Assembly (NCBI RefSeq): GCF_001298265.1
Contig: NZ_LGSZ01000045.1
Coordinates: forward strand, 62,001-126,000
Direction: 5' to 3'
Source: Allobosea vaviloviae
GTDB taxonomy: Bacteria > Pseudomonadota > Alphaproteobacteria > Rhizobiales > Beijerinckiaceae
DNA: 64,000 bases
This document shows positions 25,078-34,599 of this stretch, piece by piece; position 1 is the first letter of the stretch; the number at the start of each line of letters is the position of its first letter. Under the pieces are notes generated by a model. That model had not been told where the DNA came from. It saw only the letters and a program-made list of their open reading frames with translations, and did not search any database. The translations under genes and the position numbers were made by a program.

Positions 25078-25944
25078 GTGACAACCGTCCAGGACAATCC
25101 AGCTATCTCGGATCCGCGCATGTCAGATCCGCGTCTGGCCGACCGGAACGATCTGGGCCGGCGGCTCGCGGAGGCGGCGAGGCTCAGCGGCGCGGTCCTT
25201 CTCGCCATGCGCGCGGCGCGCGACGTCACGATCAAGGCGGACGGCTCTCCCGTCTGCTCCGCCGACATCGCTGCCGATCACACGGCCAAGCGGGCGCTGG
25301 CGCGGCTTTTGCCGGGTATTCCTGTGATCAGCGAGGAAAGCGCCGAGGCAGTTGCGACGGCGCCCGTCTTCATCCTGCTCGATCCGCTCGACGGTACGCG
25401 CGAATTCCTCGCAGGCGGCGAGAACTACTGCGTCGCCATCGCCGTGATCTGCGGGGACAGGCCGGTCGCGGGGGCGATCGCCGCCCCGGCCAGCGGCCGG
25501 TTGTGGTTTGCGGGAACGGAGGCGTTCGAGCAGGCGCTTCTGCCGGACGGTTCCCCCGTGGGCGAGGCGAGCCCTATCATCGTGCGCAAGCTGCCGGCCG
25601 CCGGCCCCGAGACGCTGGTCAGCCGCTTTCACTGCGACGCACTGAGCGAGGAGGTCTCGGCCGCGTTGGGCTCGACCACGACGATGCCGATGTCGTCGGC
25701 CATCAAGTTTGGTCTGATCGCCTCCGGCGAGGCCGATCTGCATGTCCGCGGTGGCCAGACCATGGAGTGGGATATCGCGGCAGGCGACGCCATCCTCTGC
25801 GCTGCGGGCGGCATGATCCTGACGCTGGAAGGAGCCGTGCCCCGCTATGGCCGGATGGACCGCGGTTTTCGCAATCCACCGTTCATCGCGGCATCGAGCG
25901 AGACCCTGGCGAGACGCGCGGTCGCTGCAGCCGGGGCCGCCTGA
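25078..25944 (+). CDS. cysQ: 3'(2'),5'-bisphosphate nucleotidase CysQ-like (inositol monophosphatase family)
   Basis: Predicted to hydrolyse PAP, the by-product of sulfate assimilation, to AMP. I start at GTG 25078, with AAGGA 9 nt upstream, giving 288 residues; an earlier GTG at 25030 lacks a site. Metal-binding motifs of the family are VISEESAE (EE motif), LLDPLDGTREFLAGGENYCVAIAVI (DPLDGT with CysQ-type REF) and QTMEWDIAAGDAIL (WDxAA). The order and spacing are standard. It is divergent from chpT with 134 nt between. No other sulfur genes lie nearby, so the family-level call is firmer than the exact substrate. Confidence 0.87.
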   Translation: MTTVQDNPAISDPRMSDPRLADRNDLGRRLAEAARLSGAVLLAMRAARDVTIKADGSPVCSADIAADHTAKRALARLLPGIPVISEESAEAVATAPVFILLDPLDGTREFLAGGENYCVAIAVICGDRPVAGAIAAPASGRLWFAGTEAFEQALLPDGSPVGEASPIIVRKLPAAGPETLVSRFHCDALSEEVSAALGSTTTMPMSSAIKFGLIASGEADLHVRGGQTMEWDIAAGDAILCAAGGMILTLEGAVPRYGRMDRGFRNPPFIAASSETLARRAVAAAGAA

Positions 25945-25956
25945 GCGGTTGGATCG

Positions 25957-26490
25957 TCAGCGAGCGATGCTGCGCGAGACGTCGCTCCAGAGCGTGTCGG
26001 CCATCGTCATCAGGGCCGTATTTTCGACGAATCTGCGGCGGTTCTCCTGCGTCCGGAACAGGAACAGCCGCGAGCCGACGATCGCGAACTGGCTTGGGTC
26101 GATGTCGACGGCGCGTCCCTGCGCCACCGCCGAGGCGTCGAAGCCGGCGAAGGCGGGCTCGTAGACGTCCGGCGCGTCGCGGAAGGCCTCGCGGTTGGCG
26201 GCCGAGACGAAGCGCCAGACGGCGCCGTTATGAACGATCTCATAAGCCGGGTTCCCGGCGACGGCGCGCCTCTCGACCTGATAAGCGACGGGATCATAGC
26301 CGTGCAAAGCCACGCCGGAAATGGAACTGGGTTGCATGACTTCCCCCAATGAGGGGAGTTCCGGCAGGCCCGCGGGCAGGCCGGCAGTGTCGGCGAAGAC
26401 GGGATCGGCGAGCGCCCCGCTCACCATGGCAGCCATCGTCAGCGCGCATGCAGCGGTCGAAACCCGCCGCCGCCATGTTCCAGCCTTCAT
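25957..26490 (-). CDS. Exported YHS-domain-like protein
   Basis: A 177-residue secreted protein. The start at ATG 26490 gives a signal peptide (RRRVSTAACALTMAAMVSGALA) ending near ADPVFA. The mature part has GVALHGYDPVAYQVERRAVAGNPAYEIVHNGAVWRFVSAANREAFRDAPDVYEPAF-type text in segments, the YHS pattern found in periplasmic proteins next to copper or heavy-metal systems. However, it has no Cys and the Tyr-His-Ser ligands are not canonical, so metal binding is unsure. The C-terminal half repeats a related pattern (FLFRTQENRRRFVENTALM). It is convergent with cysQ, 12 nt apart. Confidence 0.72.
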   Translation of the reverse strand: MKAGTWRRRVSTAACALTMAAMVSGALADPVFADTAGLPAGLPELPSLGEVMQPSSISGVALHGYDPVAYQVERRAVAGNPAYEIVHNGAVWRFVSAANREAFRDAPDVYEPAFAGFDASAVAQGRAVDIDPSQFAIVGSRLFLFRTQENRRRFVENTALMTMADTLWSDVSRSIAR

Positions 26491-26769
26491 CGCGGGCAAA
26501 TCCTGATTTGTGTGCCGCCTGGCGTAACTGAGCCGCCCTGCGATCTTCACGGCTTGGATACACTTTCGGGGGTATCAAACTGGTTACGGAATAGGTTCGC
26601 ATTTGCGCGGCATCATGCCTGACGTTCGGATTTCGCCGGATCACCCGGGTCCGGCATCACCCTTCCACCGTTCTGGCGGAGACCTCGCCGGGCTGCCGGC
26701 AGCCCTGGGGTCGAGGCGCCGGAGCGGATCGACGACGCCGACCCGCGCCCCATTCGGAGATCCCGCCTG

Positions 26770-27360
26770 ATGACTCAAACCCGCCGCAGCCTCATCACAG
26801 GTGGTCTCGCGCTCGCCGGTGCCGGTCTCGTCAATCTGCCGGCGCCGGTCCTGGCCCAGCAATCCTATGGCGAGAGCCGGTCCTTCTCGCAGAACGAACT
26901 CGTCGGCTCCGGCCACCAGTTCTTCGGCAATGTCTCGCGCGGGCTTGCCCTGGCTGTCGAGGAGGCTGTCAGGCGCTGGGGCGAGCCGAACGGCTATGTG
27001 CTCGGCCAGGAGGCGTCCGGCGCCTTCGTCGGCGGCCTGCGCTATGGCGAGGGCACGTTGTTTACCCGCAATGCGGGGGACCGCAAAGTGTTCTGGCAGG
27101 GCCCATCCGTCGGCTTCGATTTCGGCGGTGAGGGCGCTCGCACGATGATGCTGGTCTATGGGCTGCCGACGGTCGAGGCGCTTTACCAGCGCTTCGTGGG
27201 GGTCGATGGCTCGGCCTATTTCATCGGTGGTTTCGGCTTCACGGCGCTCGCGGCCGAAGGCGTGACGGTGGTGCCGATTCGCACCGGCGTCGGCTGGCGG
27301 CTGGGCGTCAACCTCGGCTATCTCAAGTTCACGCCACAGGCGACCTGGAACCCATTCTGA
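26770..27360 (+). CDS. eipA: Envelope integrity protein EipA (DUF1134)
   Basis: A 196-residue periplasmic protein of the DUF1134 family, named EipA in Brucella, where it supports envelope integrity. The N-terminus is an exported leader (MTQTRRSLITGGLALAGAGL). The body carries the family's conserved text: GGLRYGEGTLFTRNAGDRKVFWQGPSVGFDFGG, MMLVYGLPTVEALYQRF, GVDGSAYFIGGFGF and IRTGVGWRLGVNLGYLKFTP. The fold is a small beta barrel in known structures. The start is supported by GGAGA 10 nt upstream. In Brucella the gene is CtrA-controlled; I see no clear CtrA motif in the 279 nt before it here. Confidence 0.88.
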   Translation: MTQTRRSLITGGLALAGAGLVNLPAPVLAQQSYGESRSFSQNELVGSGHQFFGNVSRGLALAVEEAVRRWGEPNGYVLGQEASGAFVGGLRYGEGTLFTRNAGDRKVFWQGPSVGFDFGGEGARTMMLVYGLPTVEALYQRFVGVDGSAYFIGGFGFTALAAEGVTVVPIRTGVGWRLGVNLGYLKFTPQATWNPF

Positions 27361-27554
27361 CCGTCTCTGCCAACGGCATGACGCAGCCGCATGCCGCAGC
27401 GTCCGGTCATGCCGCAGTGCCGAGGCCTTGAGTCGTCGCGGGGATTGCGGAAGCCGGAAAGCGACAATAGCTGAGGACGGGGCAGCACGCCGAAGGATTT
27501 CCGCTTTTCGGCGCTGTGTTCTAATCTGTCTGCCCCGAATTGGAGCCGCAGGTC

Positions 27555-28811
27555 TTGATCGAAGCTGTCATGCTCGTCGCGCTCGGCTTCCTGTGCGCAA
27601 GCCTGCTGGCGCTGGCGGCGGTGCCCGCCTTGTCCCGACGCGCCGACAGGCTCGCGCGCAAGCGGGCAGAGGCGGCTTTTCCACTGTCTCTCGCCGAGAT
27701 CGCGGCCGACCGCGACCATCTGCGCGCCGAGCTCGCGCTGCGTGCGCGCACGCTCGAGCAGGACGCCCAGCGCGGCTTCGCGGCCAAGGCCGCCGCGATG
27801 CTGGATCTGGGCCGGCGCGACATGAAGATCGGTGAACTCGACCTCGCATTGCGCGACCGTGACGGGCGCATCGCCGAGCTTGAGCATGAGCTTGAGACGA
27901 CGCGTGCGGCGCTCGCGCAGACCCGTGACGCGCTGGCGCGCGAGACCGCGACATTGGCCGAGACGACGGCCACGCTCGACAAGCGCGTCGCCGATCTGGC
28001 CAGCGTCGAGCATACCCTCGCCGAGACGCGCACATCCCTGAACGGCACCAGCGCGGATCTCTCGGCGCGCGACAGAGAGCTTGCGCAGGCGCGCGACACG
28101 CTTGGCCGGACGCAGGCGTTGCTGAGCGAGCGCGAGACGGCGCTTGCGAGCCTGAGTCAGGACTACGACCAGTCGCGGGTCGCACAGGTCGAGGATCGCA
28201 CGAAGATCATGGTGCTCGAAGGCTCCGGCCGCGACCTTGCCGATCGGCTCACGGCGAGCGCGAACGCGCTGAGTGCAAGCCAGACTGCGTTGAAGGCGAT
28301 GACAGTCGATCGCGACAGCGAACGGCTGCGAGCCGACGCCTTGGCTGCGCGTGCCGAGCAGGCCGAGGCCGGGCTCGCCGCAGCCGATTCCCGCGCTGGC
28401 GCGGCTGCGTCCGACGCGCTGAGGATCGAGGCTCTGCTGGCCCAGGAGATCCAGGCGCGGGCTGACGAAAGCGAGGCGAGGCAGACCATGGAGCAGGATC
28501 TGGAGCGGGCCAAGGTTGCACTTGCCGCCGAACGGGAGCGCGTTTCGCAGGAGCTGTCGGGCCTGCGCGAGGATCTCCGGGCACGCGACGCGCAGCTCGA
28601 AACCGTCCATGCCGAGGTGCAGACGCTGCACGGGGCACTCGAACAATCCCGCGCCGAGCGCGCCAGACTGAAGCGCGAGGCGGCCCAGGCGCGCAACGCC
28701 GGGGCCGTGACCGTGCAGGATCCGGCGGCGCATGCGGCGCTGCGACAGGAGATTCTGGCGGTCGCCGAGCGCCTGATGGCACTGCCGCCTAAGCAGGAAG
28801 CGGCGGAATAG
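27555..28811 (+). CDS. Membrane-anchored coiled-coil protein
   Basis: Function unknown, but a familiar Rhizobiales conserved type. I choose TTG 27555 (reads M-IEAVMLVALGFL), since GGAG at 27542-27545 is 9 nt away; TTG 27540 would add five residues and ATG 27570 remove five. One N-terminal membrane helix is followed by a short basic segment (RRADRLARKRAEAAFPLSLAEIAADRDHLRAE) and then about 330 residues of heptad-like alanine/arginine/glutamate-rich coiled coil. It probably spans the cytoplasm as a scaffold or septum-linked rod; that is inference. An inverted repeat (28823-28849) follows the stop. Confidence 0.8.
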   Translation: MIEAVMLVALGFLCASLLALAAVPALSRRADRLARKRAEAAFPLSLAEIAADRDHLRAELALRARTLEQDAQRGFAAKAAAMLDLGRRDMKIGELDLALRDRDGRIAELEHELETTRAALAQTRDALARETATLAETTATLDKRVADLASVEHTLAETRTSLNGTSADLSARDRELAQARDTLGRTQALLSERETALASLSQDYDQSRVAQVEDRTKIMVLEGSGRDLADRLTASANALSASQTALKAMTVDRDSERLRADALAARAEQAEAGLAAADSRAGAAASDALRIEALLAQEIQARADESEARQTMEQDLERAKVALAAERERVSQELSGLREDLRARDAQLETVHAEVQTLHGALEQSRAERARLKREAAQARNAGAVTVQDPAAHAALRQEILAVAERLMALPPKQEAAE

Positions 28812-28909
28812 CGCGCAGGCGCCCCGAAAACCGCTTTCCGTTTTTCGGGCCGATGCTCTAGGAAGACGCGCAGAATTCGCGTCCCGCTTTGCCCGATGGT
28901 CCCCGCCCC

Positions 28910-29854
28910 GTGACAGAACCCCGCTTCGACCTTCTCTGCATCGGCGAGCCGCTGGGCGAGTTCAACGCGACCCGGGCCGAGACCGGCGCCTTCCAGTTCG
29001 GCCATGGCGGCGACACCTCGAACTGCGCCATCGCGGCTTCCCGGCAGGGCGCGAAGGCGGCCTATCTCGGCGCGCTCGGCGACGACATGGCGGGCCGCTC
29101 GATCCGCGAGCTCTGGCAGCGCGAGGGTGTCGACGATGGCCATGTCTCGACCCATCAAAGCGCGCCGACCGGGCTTTATTTCGTCGATCACGGCCCGTCC
29201 GGCCATGTCTTTTCCTATCTGCGGGCCGGCTCGGCCGCGAGCCTCGTCGGCCCGCGCGACATGCCGCGAGACCTGATCGCCTCCGCCCGGATCGTTCAGG
29301 CGTCCGGCATCAGCCAGGCGATCTCGGCGTCCGCTTGCGATGCCGTGTTCGAGGCCTTCGCGATGGCGCGCGAAGCAGGCGTGCTCACCGCCTATGACAC
29401 CAATCTGCGGTTGAAGCTTTGGCCGCTGACGCGGGCCAAGGCGATCATCAACGCCGCCTGCGCCATGGCCGACATCGTGCTGCCGGGCTTTGACGACGCG
29501 ACCCAGCTCACCGGCTTGAGCGATGCCGACGCGATCGTCGATTTCTATCTGGGTCTCGGCGCAAAGATTGTCGCGCTGACGCTCGGCCATGAAGGCTCGC
29601 TGGTGGCGACGCCGACGCGGCGCGAGCGGCTGGTGCCGATCAAGGTCGACGCCATCGATGCCACTGGCGCCGGCGACTGCTATGACGGCGCCTTCCTGGC
29701 GCAATACATCCGCACGGGCGATGCCTTCGCGGCGGCTGCGTACGCCAATGTCGCGGCCGCCCTTTCGACGCAGGGGTTCGGGGCGGTTGCGCCACTGCCG
29801 CGCCGCGCCGATGTCGAGGCCCGTATGGCGCTCGAGGCGAAGAAAGCAAACTGA
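28910..29854 (+). CDS. PfkB-family carbohydrate kinase, 2-keto-3-deoxygluconate kinase-like
   Basis: Predicted to phosphorylate a sugar acid or sugar with ATP. The start is uncertain: GTG 28910 is preferred over TTG 28889, but neither has a good ribosome-binding site. The 314-residue product has the PfkB sugar-binding region (GGDTSNCAIAASRQGAKAAYLGALGDD), the C-terminal anion hole and catalytic base IDATGAGDCYDGAFLAQY, and N-terminal LLCIGEPLGEF of KdgK-like kinases. The usual DTAGAGD reads DATGAGD. Its stop overlaps the HAD gene as TGATG, so the two are made together and may act in one pathway. Confidence 0.85.
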   Translation: MTEPRFDLLCIGEPLGEFNATRAETGAFQFGHGGDTSNCAIAASRQGAKAAYLGALGDDMAGRSIRELWQREGVDDGHVSTHQSAPTGLYFVDHGPSGHVFSYLRAGSAASLVGPRDMPRDLIASARIVQASGISQAISASACDAVFEAFAMAREAGVLTAYDTNLRLKLWPLTRAKAIINAACAMADIVLPGFDDATQLTGLSDADAIVDFYLGLGAKIVALTLGHEGSLVATPTRRERLVPIKVDAIDATGAGDCYDGAFLAQYIRTGDAFAAAAYANVAAALSTQGFGAVAPLPRRADVEARMALEAKKAN

Positions 29855-30714
29855 TGGCCGTTCCGGTTCTGGATTCGGCGGGCAAGCTGCTCGCCCGTTA
29901 CGACGTGCTGATCAGCGATGTCTGGGGCGTGGTGCATGACGGCGTCTGGGCTCTGCCGCCGGCCTGCGAGGCGCTGACGCGCTATCGCGAGCAGGGCGGG
30001 GCGGTGGTGCTGCTCTCCAATGCGCCGTCGCCGTCCGAGCAGGTCGCCGACCTTCTCGACAAGAAGCGCGTACCGCGCGAAGCCTGGGACCGGCTGATCA
30101 CCTCGGGCGACGTCACTCGCGCCCTCATCGCCGAGAGCCACCACCGCAAGATCTTCCATATCGGCTGGCAGAGCGACCGTGCCGTCTTCGACCATGCCGA
30201 TGTCGAGCTGGTCTTCGAAGACGAGGCCGACCTCGTCGTGGCCACCGAACTCAACGATTACCGCACCGAGCAGCCGGAGCAGTACCGCCCGCTGCTGGAG
30301 CGCTTCGCGGCGCGCGGGCTGCCCTTCATCTGCGGCAATCCCGATCTGGTCGTCCATGTCGGGCACGACCTGCTGCCCTGCGCCGGCTCGCTGGCTCTGA
30401 TCTACGAGGAACTCGGCGGCAGCGTCGCCTATGCCGGCAAGCCCTATCGCCCGGCCTATGACCTCGCGCTGGAGGCGGCGCGCTCGGCGCGCGGCGGGCA
30501 TCCGGTCGATCCGGCGAAGGTGCTGGTGATCGGCGACGCGGTGCGCACCGATCTCGCTGGCGCGCGGCTGATGGGCTTCGACAGCCTGTTCATCGCCGGC
30601 GGCATCCACCGCGACGAGACGATGCGCGACGGGGTGCTCGATCCGGCGGGACTCGAGGCTGTGTTGGCGGGAAGTTCGGTCAAGCCGATCGCGGCGATGG
30701 GGGCGTTGCGGTAG
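29854..30714 (+). CDS. HAD-superfamily class IIA hydrolase (TIGR01459 type)
   Basis: A 286-residue phosphatase-like protein. HAD motif I is ISDVWGVVHDGVW, where the second Asp of DxDG is replaced by Trp as is typical of this subfamily. Motif II is VVLLSNAPS, a Lys lies in YAGKPYRPAYDLAL, and motif III is VLVIGDAVRTDLAGARLMGFDSL. A cap domain sits between motifs II and III (class IIA). Lack of the canonical general-acid Asp means activity cannot be assumed. It is translationally coupled to the PfkB kinase. Its last 35 nt overlap a minus-strand gene. Confidence 0.85.
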   Translation: MAVPVLDSAGKLLARYDVLISDVWGVVHDGVWALPPACEALTRYREQGGAVVLLSNAPSPSEQVADLLDKKRVPREAWDRLITSGDVTRALIAESHHRKIFHIGWQSDRAVFDHADVELVFEDEADLVVATELNDYRTEQPEQYRPLLERFAARGLPFICGNPDLVVHVGHDLLPCAGSLALIYEELGGSVAYAGKPYRPAYDLALEAARSARGGHPVDPAKVLVIGDAVRTDLAGARLMGFDSLFIAGGIHRDETMRDGVLDPAGLEAVLAGSSVKPIAAMGALR

Positions 30715-30967
30715 GCCCCCTTCGTTCCAGCGATGTCAGCAGATCGAACGCGGCCATCTGCGCCTCGGCAAAGCTGCCGCAATTGTCGCGCGTGAATGCC
30801 GGGGCGGGCATGGCTGGGTGGCTGATGACGGCGCTCCAGCCCCGGGGCTTGTGGAAAACCGTCAAACGGAAATTCCGCAGCTCGATCTGCCAGTTGCCGG
30901 CCGTGTTGCGACGCCAACTCTTCAGCCTGGGAAACTGTGATCGCCGCCGTTCCGTCCGGCTGTCCAT
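30680..30967 (-). CDS. Conserved-looking hypothetical protein, 95 residues
   Basis: Function unknown. The start at ATG 30967 is well supported by GGAG 8 nt upstream; the frame also contains a TTG just after the stop of the upstream gene at 31007. The text is not repetitive and looks folded: RRNTAGNWQIELRNFRLTVF, HKPRGWSAVISHP, FTRDNCGSFAEAQMAAFDLL. This resembles a small beta-alpha domain. It lies downstream of the large membrane protein on the same strand and overlaps the 3' end of the HAD gene by 35 nt in the convergent sense. I consider it real, on codon and start-site grounds. Confidence 0.6.
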   Translation of the reverse strand: MDSRTERRRSQFPRLKSWRRNTAGNWQIELRNFRLTVFHKPRGWSAVISHPAMPAPAFTRDNCGSFAEAQMAAFDLLTSLERRGPTATPPSPRSA

Positions 30968-31006
30968 AGTCAGCACTCCGGTGATCTGCCGCGCGGCCTC
31001 TCGCAA

Positions 31007-33400
31007 TCACCCCTGAGGGCGTTGCTCCGCCTTCAACCGCGTCCCGATATCCTCGAACAGCCCCCGGAACGGCCTGAACACGAAGCGCACGGTCGAACGC
31101 CCCGGCGGCACGGCGACGGCCCGGAACAGCACATTGGCCCGCAGCAATTCCGCGGGCGCGCCGTCGATCTCCGCTTGCCACCAATGATGCCAGACATCGT
31201 TGAGCACGACATAGCCGCCCTGCGGCGCATCGACCTTCAACGTCACCTCGGTGGTGCCGTAATCGGCGATGCGGACCGAGCTTGGCAGGGCCGGGCCGGG
31301 TAGGCTCCGGCCTGTCACGATCGGCCCGGGCGGCAGCGGAGGGGTGTCGCGGTCTAGCAGCACAGTCTGGCGCGGATCGAAACCCGCAGGCCACTGTCCG
31401 CTCGCCAGGATCGCGTCGAAATCGGCCTTGGCGGTTTTCGTCACCAAAAGCACGCGCGGCAGGGCGCGCGGGTTCTCGTAGACATAGGCGTCGGGCGTGC
31501 GCGCGATCTGGGTGAGATCGCCGGGCTTCAGCGCCTTGTCGATCTGTTCGACAGGGACGCCGGTGGCGATGAAGCGCAGGCCCAGCATGTCGGCGAGCAG
31601 CGAGCGGTAGCCCGGCATCAGCGGAGAGAATGTGCGCTGGTCGGGCAGGGCGACATGGTCGCCGGCGCCGGTCGCCTTGCTGTAGAGGCCGAGCCGCAGC
31701 GGGTTGTAGCCCAGCGTGTTGTCGAGCTGGTGGACGAGGCTGGCATTGGGCCAGTGGAAGCCGATGCCGGCCAGCTCGATCCGGTCGCGGCGGTCGGGGC
31801 CGGCTGTGCGGGCGGTCTCGCGCTTGAGCAGGGCGATGGTCTCGTTCGTGCTGTCGGCGCGCAGCACGTCATAGTCCTGCGAGGGCAGGGCGGTGGATTC
31901 GCTGGGGCCGTTATTGACGGAGAGATCGACGGTCAGCGTGACGGCGATCACGATGGCCGCAGCAAGACCGGCGCCGCGCAGCGCAAAGCCTCGCGCGGCG
32001 ACGAGCGCCCCAATGCACAAGATCCCGCAGAGCAGCGCGGTCACCAGCGGCACGATGGCCAGTGATAGGCGACCGACCGCCCAGGCGAGCCGGAGTGCCA
32101 GAGCAAGCGCAACCGCGAAGATCGCGACCTCTAGGATGCGCTGCCAGCGCCGGGCGCGGGGCTCCGTGCCGGTCATGACGAGATGGGTGAGATAGCCGCC
32201 GAGCAGCGCCAGCAGCGCACCCAGGATGAAGAGCGCGTCCGCCGGACGGCGATAGAAGGCGATGCCGGGAAGCTCGAACAGCAGCCGGAAGCCCGGCGTG
32301 AAGCGCCCGAGCGCGAAGATCAGCACAAGCAGTGTCGCGACGCTCAGCGCGACGATCTCGCGGCGCAGAAGCGCGCCTCTGACGATGCCGATGGTCAGGA
32401 CCAGCCCCATTGGGATCAGGCCGAGATAGAGCTGGCTCATATTGCGGGCGAGGTAGAGGTCCTGCGGCCCGAAGCGGGCCTCGAAGGCCGGGCTCGGCGC
32501 TCCCCAGAAATTCTCGAGCGGGCCGGCCGCGCCATAGAGATTGGCGAAGAGGCCGGTCAGCAGCGCGGCTGGATGCAGCGAGCCCTTGCCGGCCCCGATC
32601 AGATCGATCGCCGGGCGATTGGATTCCTCGGCGAGCACTGCGGTCAGCAGGATCGGCACGGTCGCGACCAGGACCGCGCCGAGCCCGCCTGCCAACAGGG
32701 GAAGGAGGCTCGTGCGCAGCGCCTGCCAGGGATTTCGCGCCATCGCGATGGCCGCAATCACCAGCCCGGCCAGGACATAAACGCCGAGCAACGCGACCTG
32801 GTCGCGGCCGAGCACCATGAAGCCCGCGACGATGCCGGCCGCGAAGCCATAGGCGATCGAGCCGCGCTCCAGCGCGCGTGAGATCAAGGCGAGCGTGATG
32901 GCGAAATAGCCCAGGCTCAGCACCTGCCCGATATGCTGGATCCGCCAGGCTGCGGCGGCTCCAAAAGCGAAGGCGAGAGCCGCGACGACGGCGCCGGCCG
33001 GGTGCCAGTCACGGTCGCGGAAGATGACGACGAAGGCGAGCGCGCCCGCAAGCAGCGTGCCCAGAACCGCGAAGTCGCCCAGTCGGAACCCCGGAACAGG
33101 TTCGAGCGCCGCGATCAGTGCGAAGGGAGGCGAGAAGATCAGGGATTGCGGATCGGCCACCTGCGGGGAACCCGCGAAGACGTAAGGCGTCCAGAACGGA
33201 GAGTGGCCGCTATGCCAGGCCTGCGCCAGGAACTGAAGCTGCGGCTGGAAATGCGCCTTTGCGTCCCAGGGAATGGTGACGACGCCCGACAGCCAGGGCC
33301 AGGACAGCGCGATCCAGCACAGGAGGACGATGGCGACCACGCTGGCGAACGGCCAGCGCGCGGCAGGCGAAGCGGGTTCGGAGGCTGGCGGTTGCGACAT
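31007..33400 (-). CDS. Large polytopic membrane protein, YfhO-like
   Basis: A 797-residue protein with more than ten predicted helices in its first 550 residues and a C-terminal extracytoplasmic domain. I start at ATG 33400 (MSQPPASEPAS), just before the first helix. The loop after helix 1 (WDAKAHFQPQLQFLAQAWHSGHSPFWTPYVFAGSP in parts) has the Asp and aromatic pattern seen in YfhO/GT-C membrane glycosyltransferases. The C-terminus (YVVLNDVWHHWWQAEIDGAPAELLRANVLFRAV) resembles the YfhO jelly-roll tail, with PPGRSTVRFVF. A role in transferring lipid-linked sugars is the family-level guess. It precedes the 95-residue gene and follows ribA by about 70 nt on the same strand. Confidence 0.78.
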   Translation of the reverse strand: MSQPPASEPASPAARWPFASVVAIVLLCWIALSWPWLSGVVTIPWDAKAHFQPQLQFLAQAWHSGHSPFWTPYVFAGSPQVADPQSLIFSPPFALIAALEPVPGFRLGDFAVLGTLLAGALAFVVIFRDRDWHPAGAVVAALAFAFGAAAAWRIQHIGQVLSLGYFAITLALISRALERGSIAYGFAAGIVAGFMVLGRDQVALLGVYVLAGLVIAAIAMARNPWQALRTSLLPLLAGGLGAVLVATVPILLTAVLAEESNRPAIDLIGAGKGSLHPAALLTGLFANLYGAAGPLENFWGAPSPAFEARFGPQDLYLARNMSQLYLGLIPMGLVLTIGIVRGALLRREIVALSVATLLVLIFALGRFTPGFRLLFELPGIAFYRRPADALFILGALLALLGGYLTHLVMTGTEPRARRWQRILEVAIFAVALALALRLAWAVGRLSLAIVPLVTALLCGILCIGALVAARGFALRGAGLAAAIVIAVTLTVDLSVNNGPSESTALPSQDYDVLRADSTNETIALLKRETARTAGPDRRDRIELAGIGFHWPNASLVHQLDNTLGYNPLRLGLYSKATGAGDHVALPDQRTFSPLMPGYRSLLADMLGLRFIATGVPVEQIDKALKPGDLTQIARTPDAYVYENPRALPRVLLVTKTAKADFDAILASGQWPAGFDPRQTVLLDRDTPPLPPGPIVTGRSLPGPALPSSVRIADYGTTEVTLKVDAPQGGYVVLNDVWHHWWQAEIDGAPAELLRANVLFRAVAVPPGRSTVRFVFRPFRGLFEDIGTRLKAEQRPQG

Positions 33401-33471
33401 CAGGCTGCGGTGCCCGAAGTCGTCATCGCGATCAAGCCCTCGCGGTCCATGGCGGGCCACCCCGCCCTAGC

Positions 33472-34599
33472 TCAATCCTTCGGCGCAGCGCGCGCCATCA
33501 GCGCGTCCATGTCGATGGAATGGCCGGCGCGGTCGCGCTTGGAGGCGAGATAGCGGACATTGTGGACGTTCGGCCTCCCGAGAACGGCCTGTGTGGCTGC
33601 AACCTCGACGCCCGCCGCCTTGATCGCGCCGACCTTGAGCGGATTGTTGGTCAGCGCTGTGACGCTGCTCACGCCGAGCTGTTTCAGCATCGTCGCGGCG
33701 AAGTCAAAATGGCGCTGGTCGAGATCGAAGCCGAGGACCTCGTCGGCATCGTAGGTATCCCAGCCCTGGCTCTGCAGCTTGTAGGCGCGCATCTTATTGG
33801 AGATGCCGTTGCCGCGGCCTTCCTGGTCGAGATAGAGCAGAATTCCACCCTGGTTCTCAGCCATCCACTGCACCGTCTCGCGCAGCTGGTCGCCGCAATC
33901 ACATTTCAGCGAGCCGAAGAGATCGCCGGTCAGGCAGGCCGAATGCAGGCGCACTGGAACCGCCGAGGCGAGATCGGGGCTGCCGACGATGATGGCGACC
34001 TGGTCGCGCAGGCCCTCGCCCCCGCGAAACACGACGAATTCCGTCTCCGGTGCGCCTTCGAGCGGAACGGGAGCGCGGCCGACGATGGTCAGCGTCGCAG
34101 CCTGGGCGGCACGGTAGCCGTCCACGGCGGCAATCTCGACTTCGACCAGAGGTTCGCCGACGATGGCCTGGGCCGAGACCGGTACGACCAGGACGGCCGG
34201 AAGAACCAGCGAAAGCCGCGCCAGTTCGAGGGCTGACTCGTCGATGGCGCAGGCCGGCGCCACCGGCGCATCAACCTTGCCGTCGGTCTTGAGTGCCAGC
34301 ATCTCGATACGCGCCAGATCCAGCGCCGGCATCGCGAGAATGCCGGTCTCAGCCCGGTTTTTGGCTCCCAGCCGCCGCAAACGCGCCGCGCTCAGCGCGA
34401 GATGAGCCATGCCGCCGGCCAGGCTTTCCAGGCGGCCGACCAGCTCGCCCTCAGCCAGTTCAGCCGAGAGGGCCAGCGCCAGGGTCGCGCCTGAGCGCAA
34501 CAGCACCGGACGGCCGGAGCGAAATTCGGAGATGGCCCGATCGACCGCAACGAGGCTCGTCTCGAGCGGGCGTCCAAACAGCGTACGCGACTGAGGCAT
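33472..34599 (-). CDS. ribA: GTP cyclohydrolase II RibA
   Basis: RibA opens GTP to the first riboflavin precursor, 2,5-diamino-6-ribosylamino-pyrimidinone phosphate. The 375-residue product has a C-terminal RibA domain (from about 190) with the zinc site SACLTGDLFGSLKCDCGDQL (three Cys), the DQEGRGNGI loop and TNNPLKVGAIKAAGVEV. The N-terminal 180 residues have weak resemblance to a RibB/DHBP-synthase fold but lack its active-site motifs, as in several Rhizobiales RibA proteins. No other rib gene lies here. It stands 0.9 kb from a pterin-like operon, to which its activity could contribute. Confidence 0.88.
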   Translation of the reverse strand: MPQSRTLFGRPLETSLVAVDRAISEFRSGRPVLLRSGATLALALSAELAEGELVGRLESLAGGMAHLALSAARLRRLGAKNRAETGILAMPALDLARIEMLALKTDGKVDAPVAPACAIDESALELARLSLVLPAVLVVPVSAQAIVGEPLVEVEIAAVDGYRAAQAATLTIVGRAPVPLEGAPETEFVVFRGGEGLRDQVAIIVGSPDLASAVPVRLHSACLTGDLFGSLKCDCGDQLRETVQWMAENQGGILLYLDQEGRGNGISNKMRAYKLQSQGWDTYDADEVLGFDLDQRHFDFAATMLKQLGVSSVTALTNNPLKVGAIKAAGVEVAATQAVLGRPNVHNVRYLASKRDRAGHSIDMDALMARAAPKD

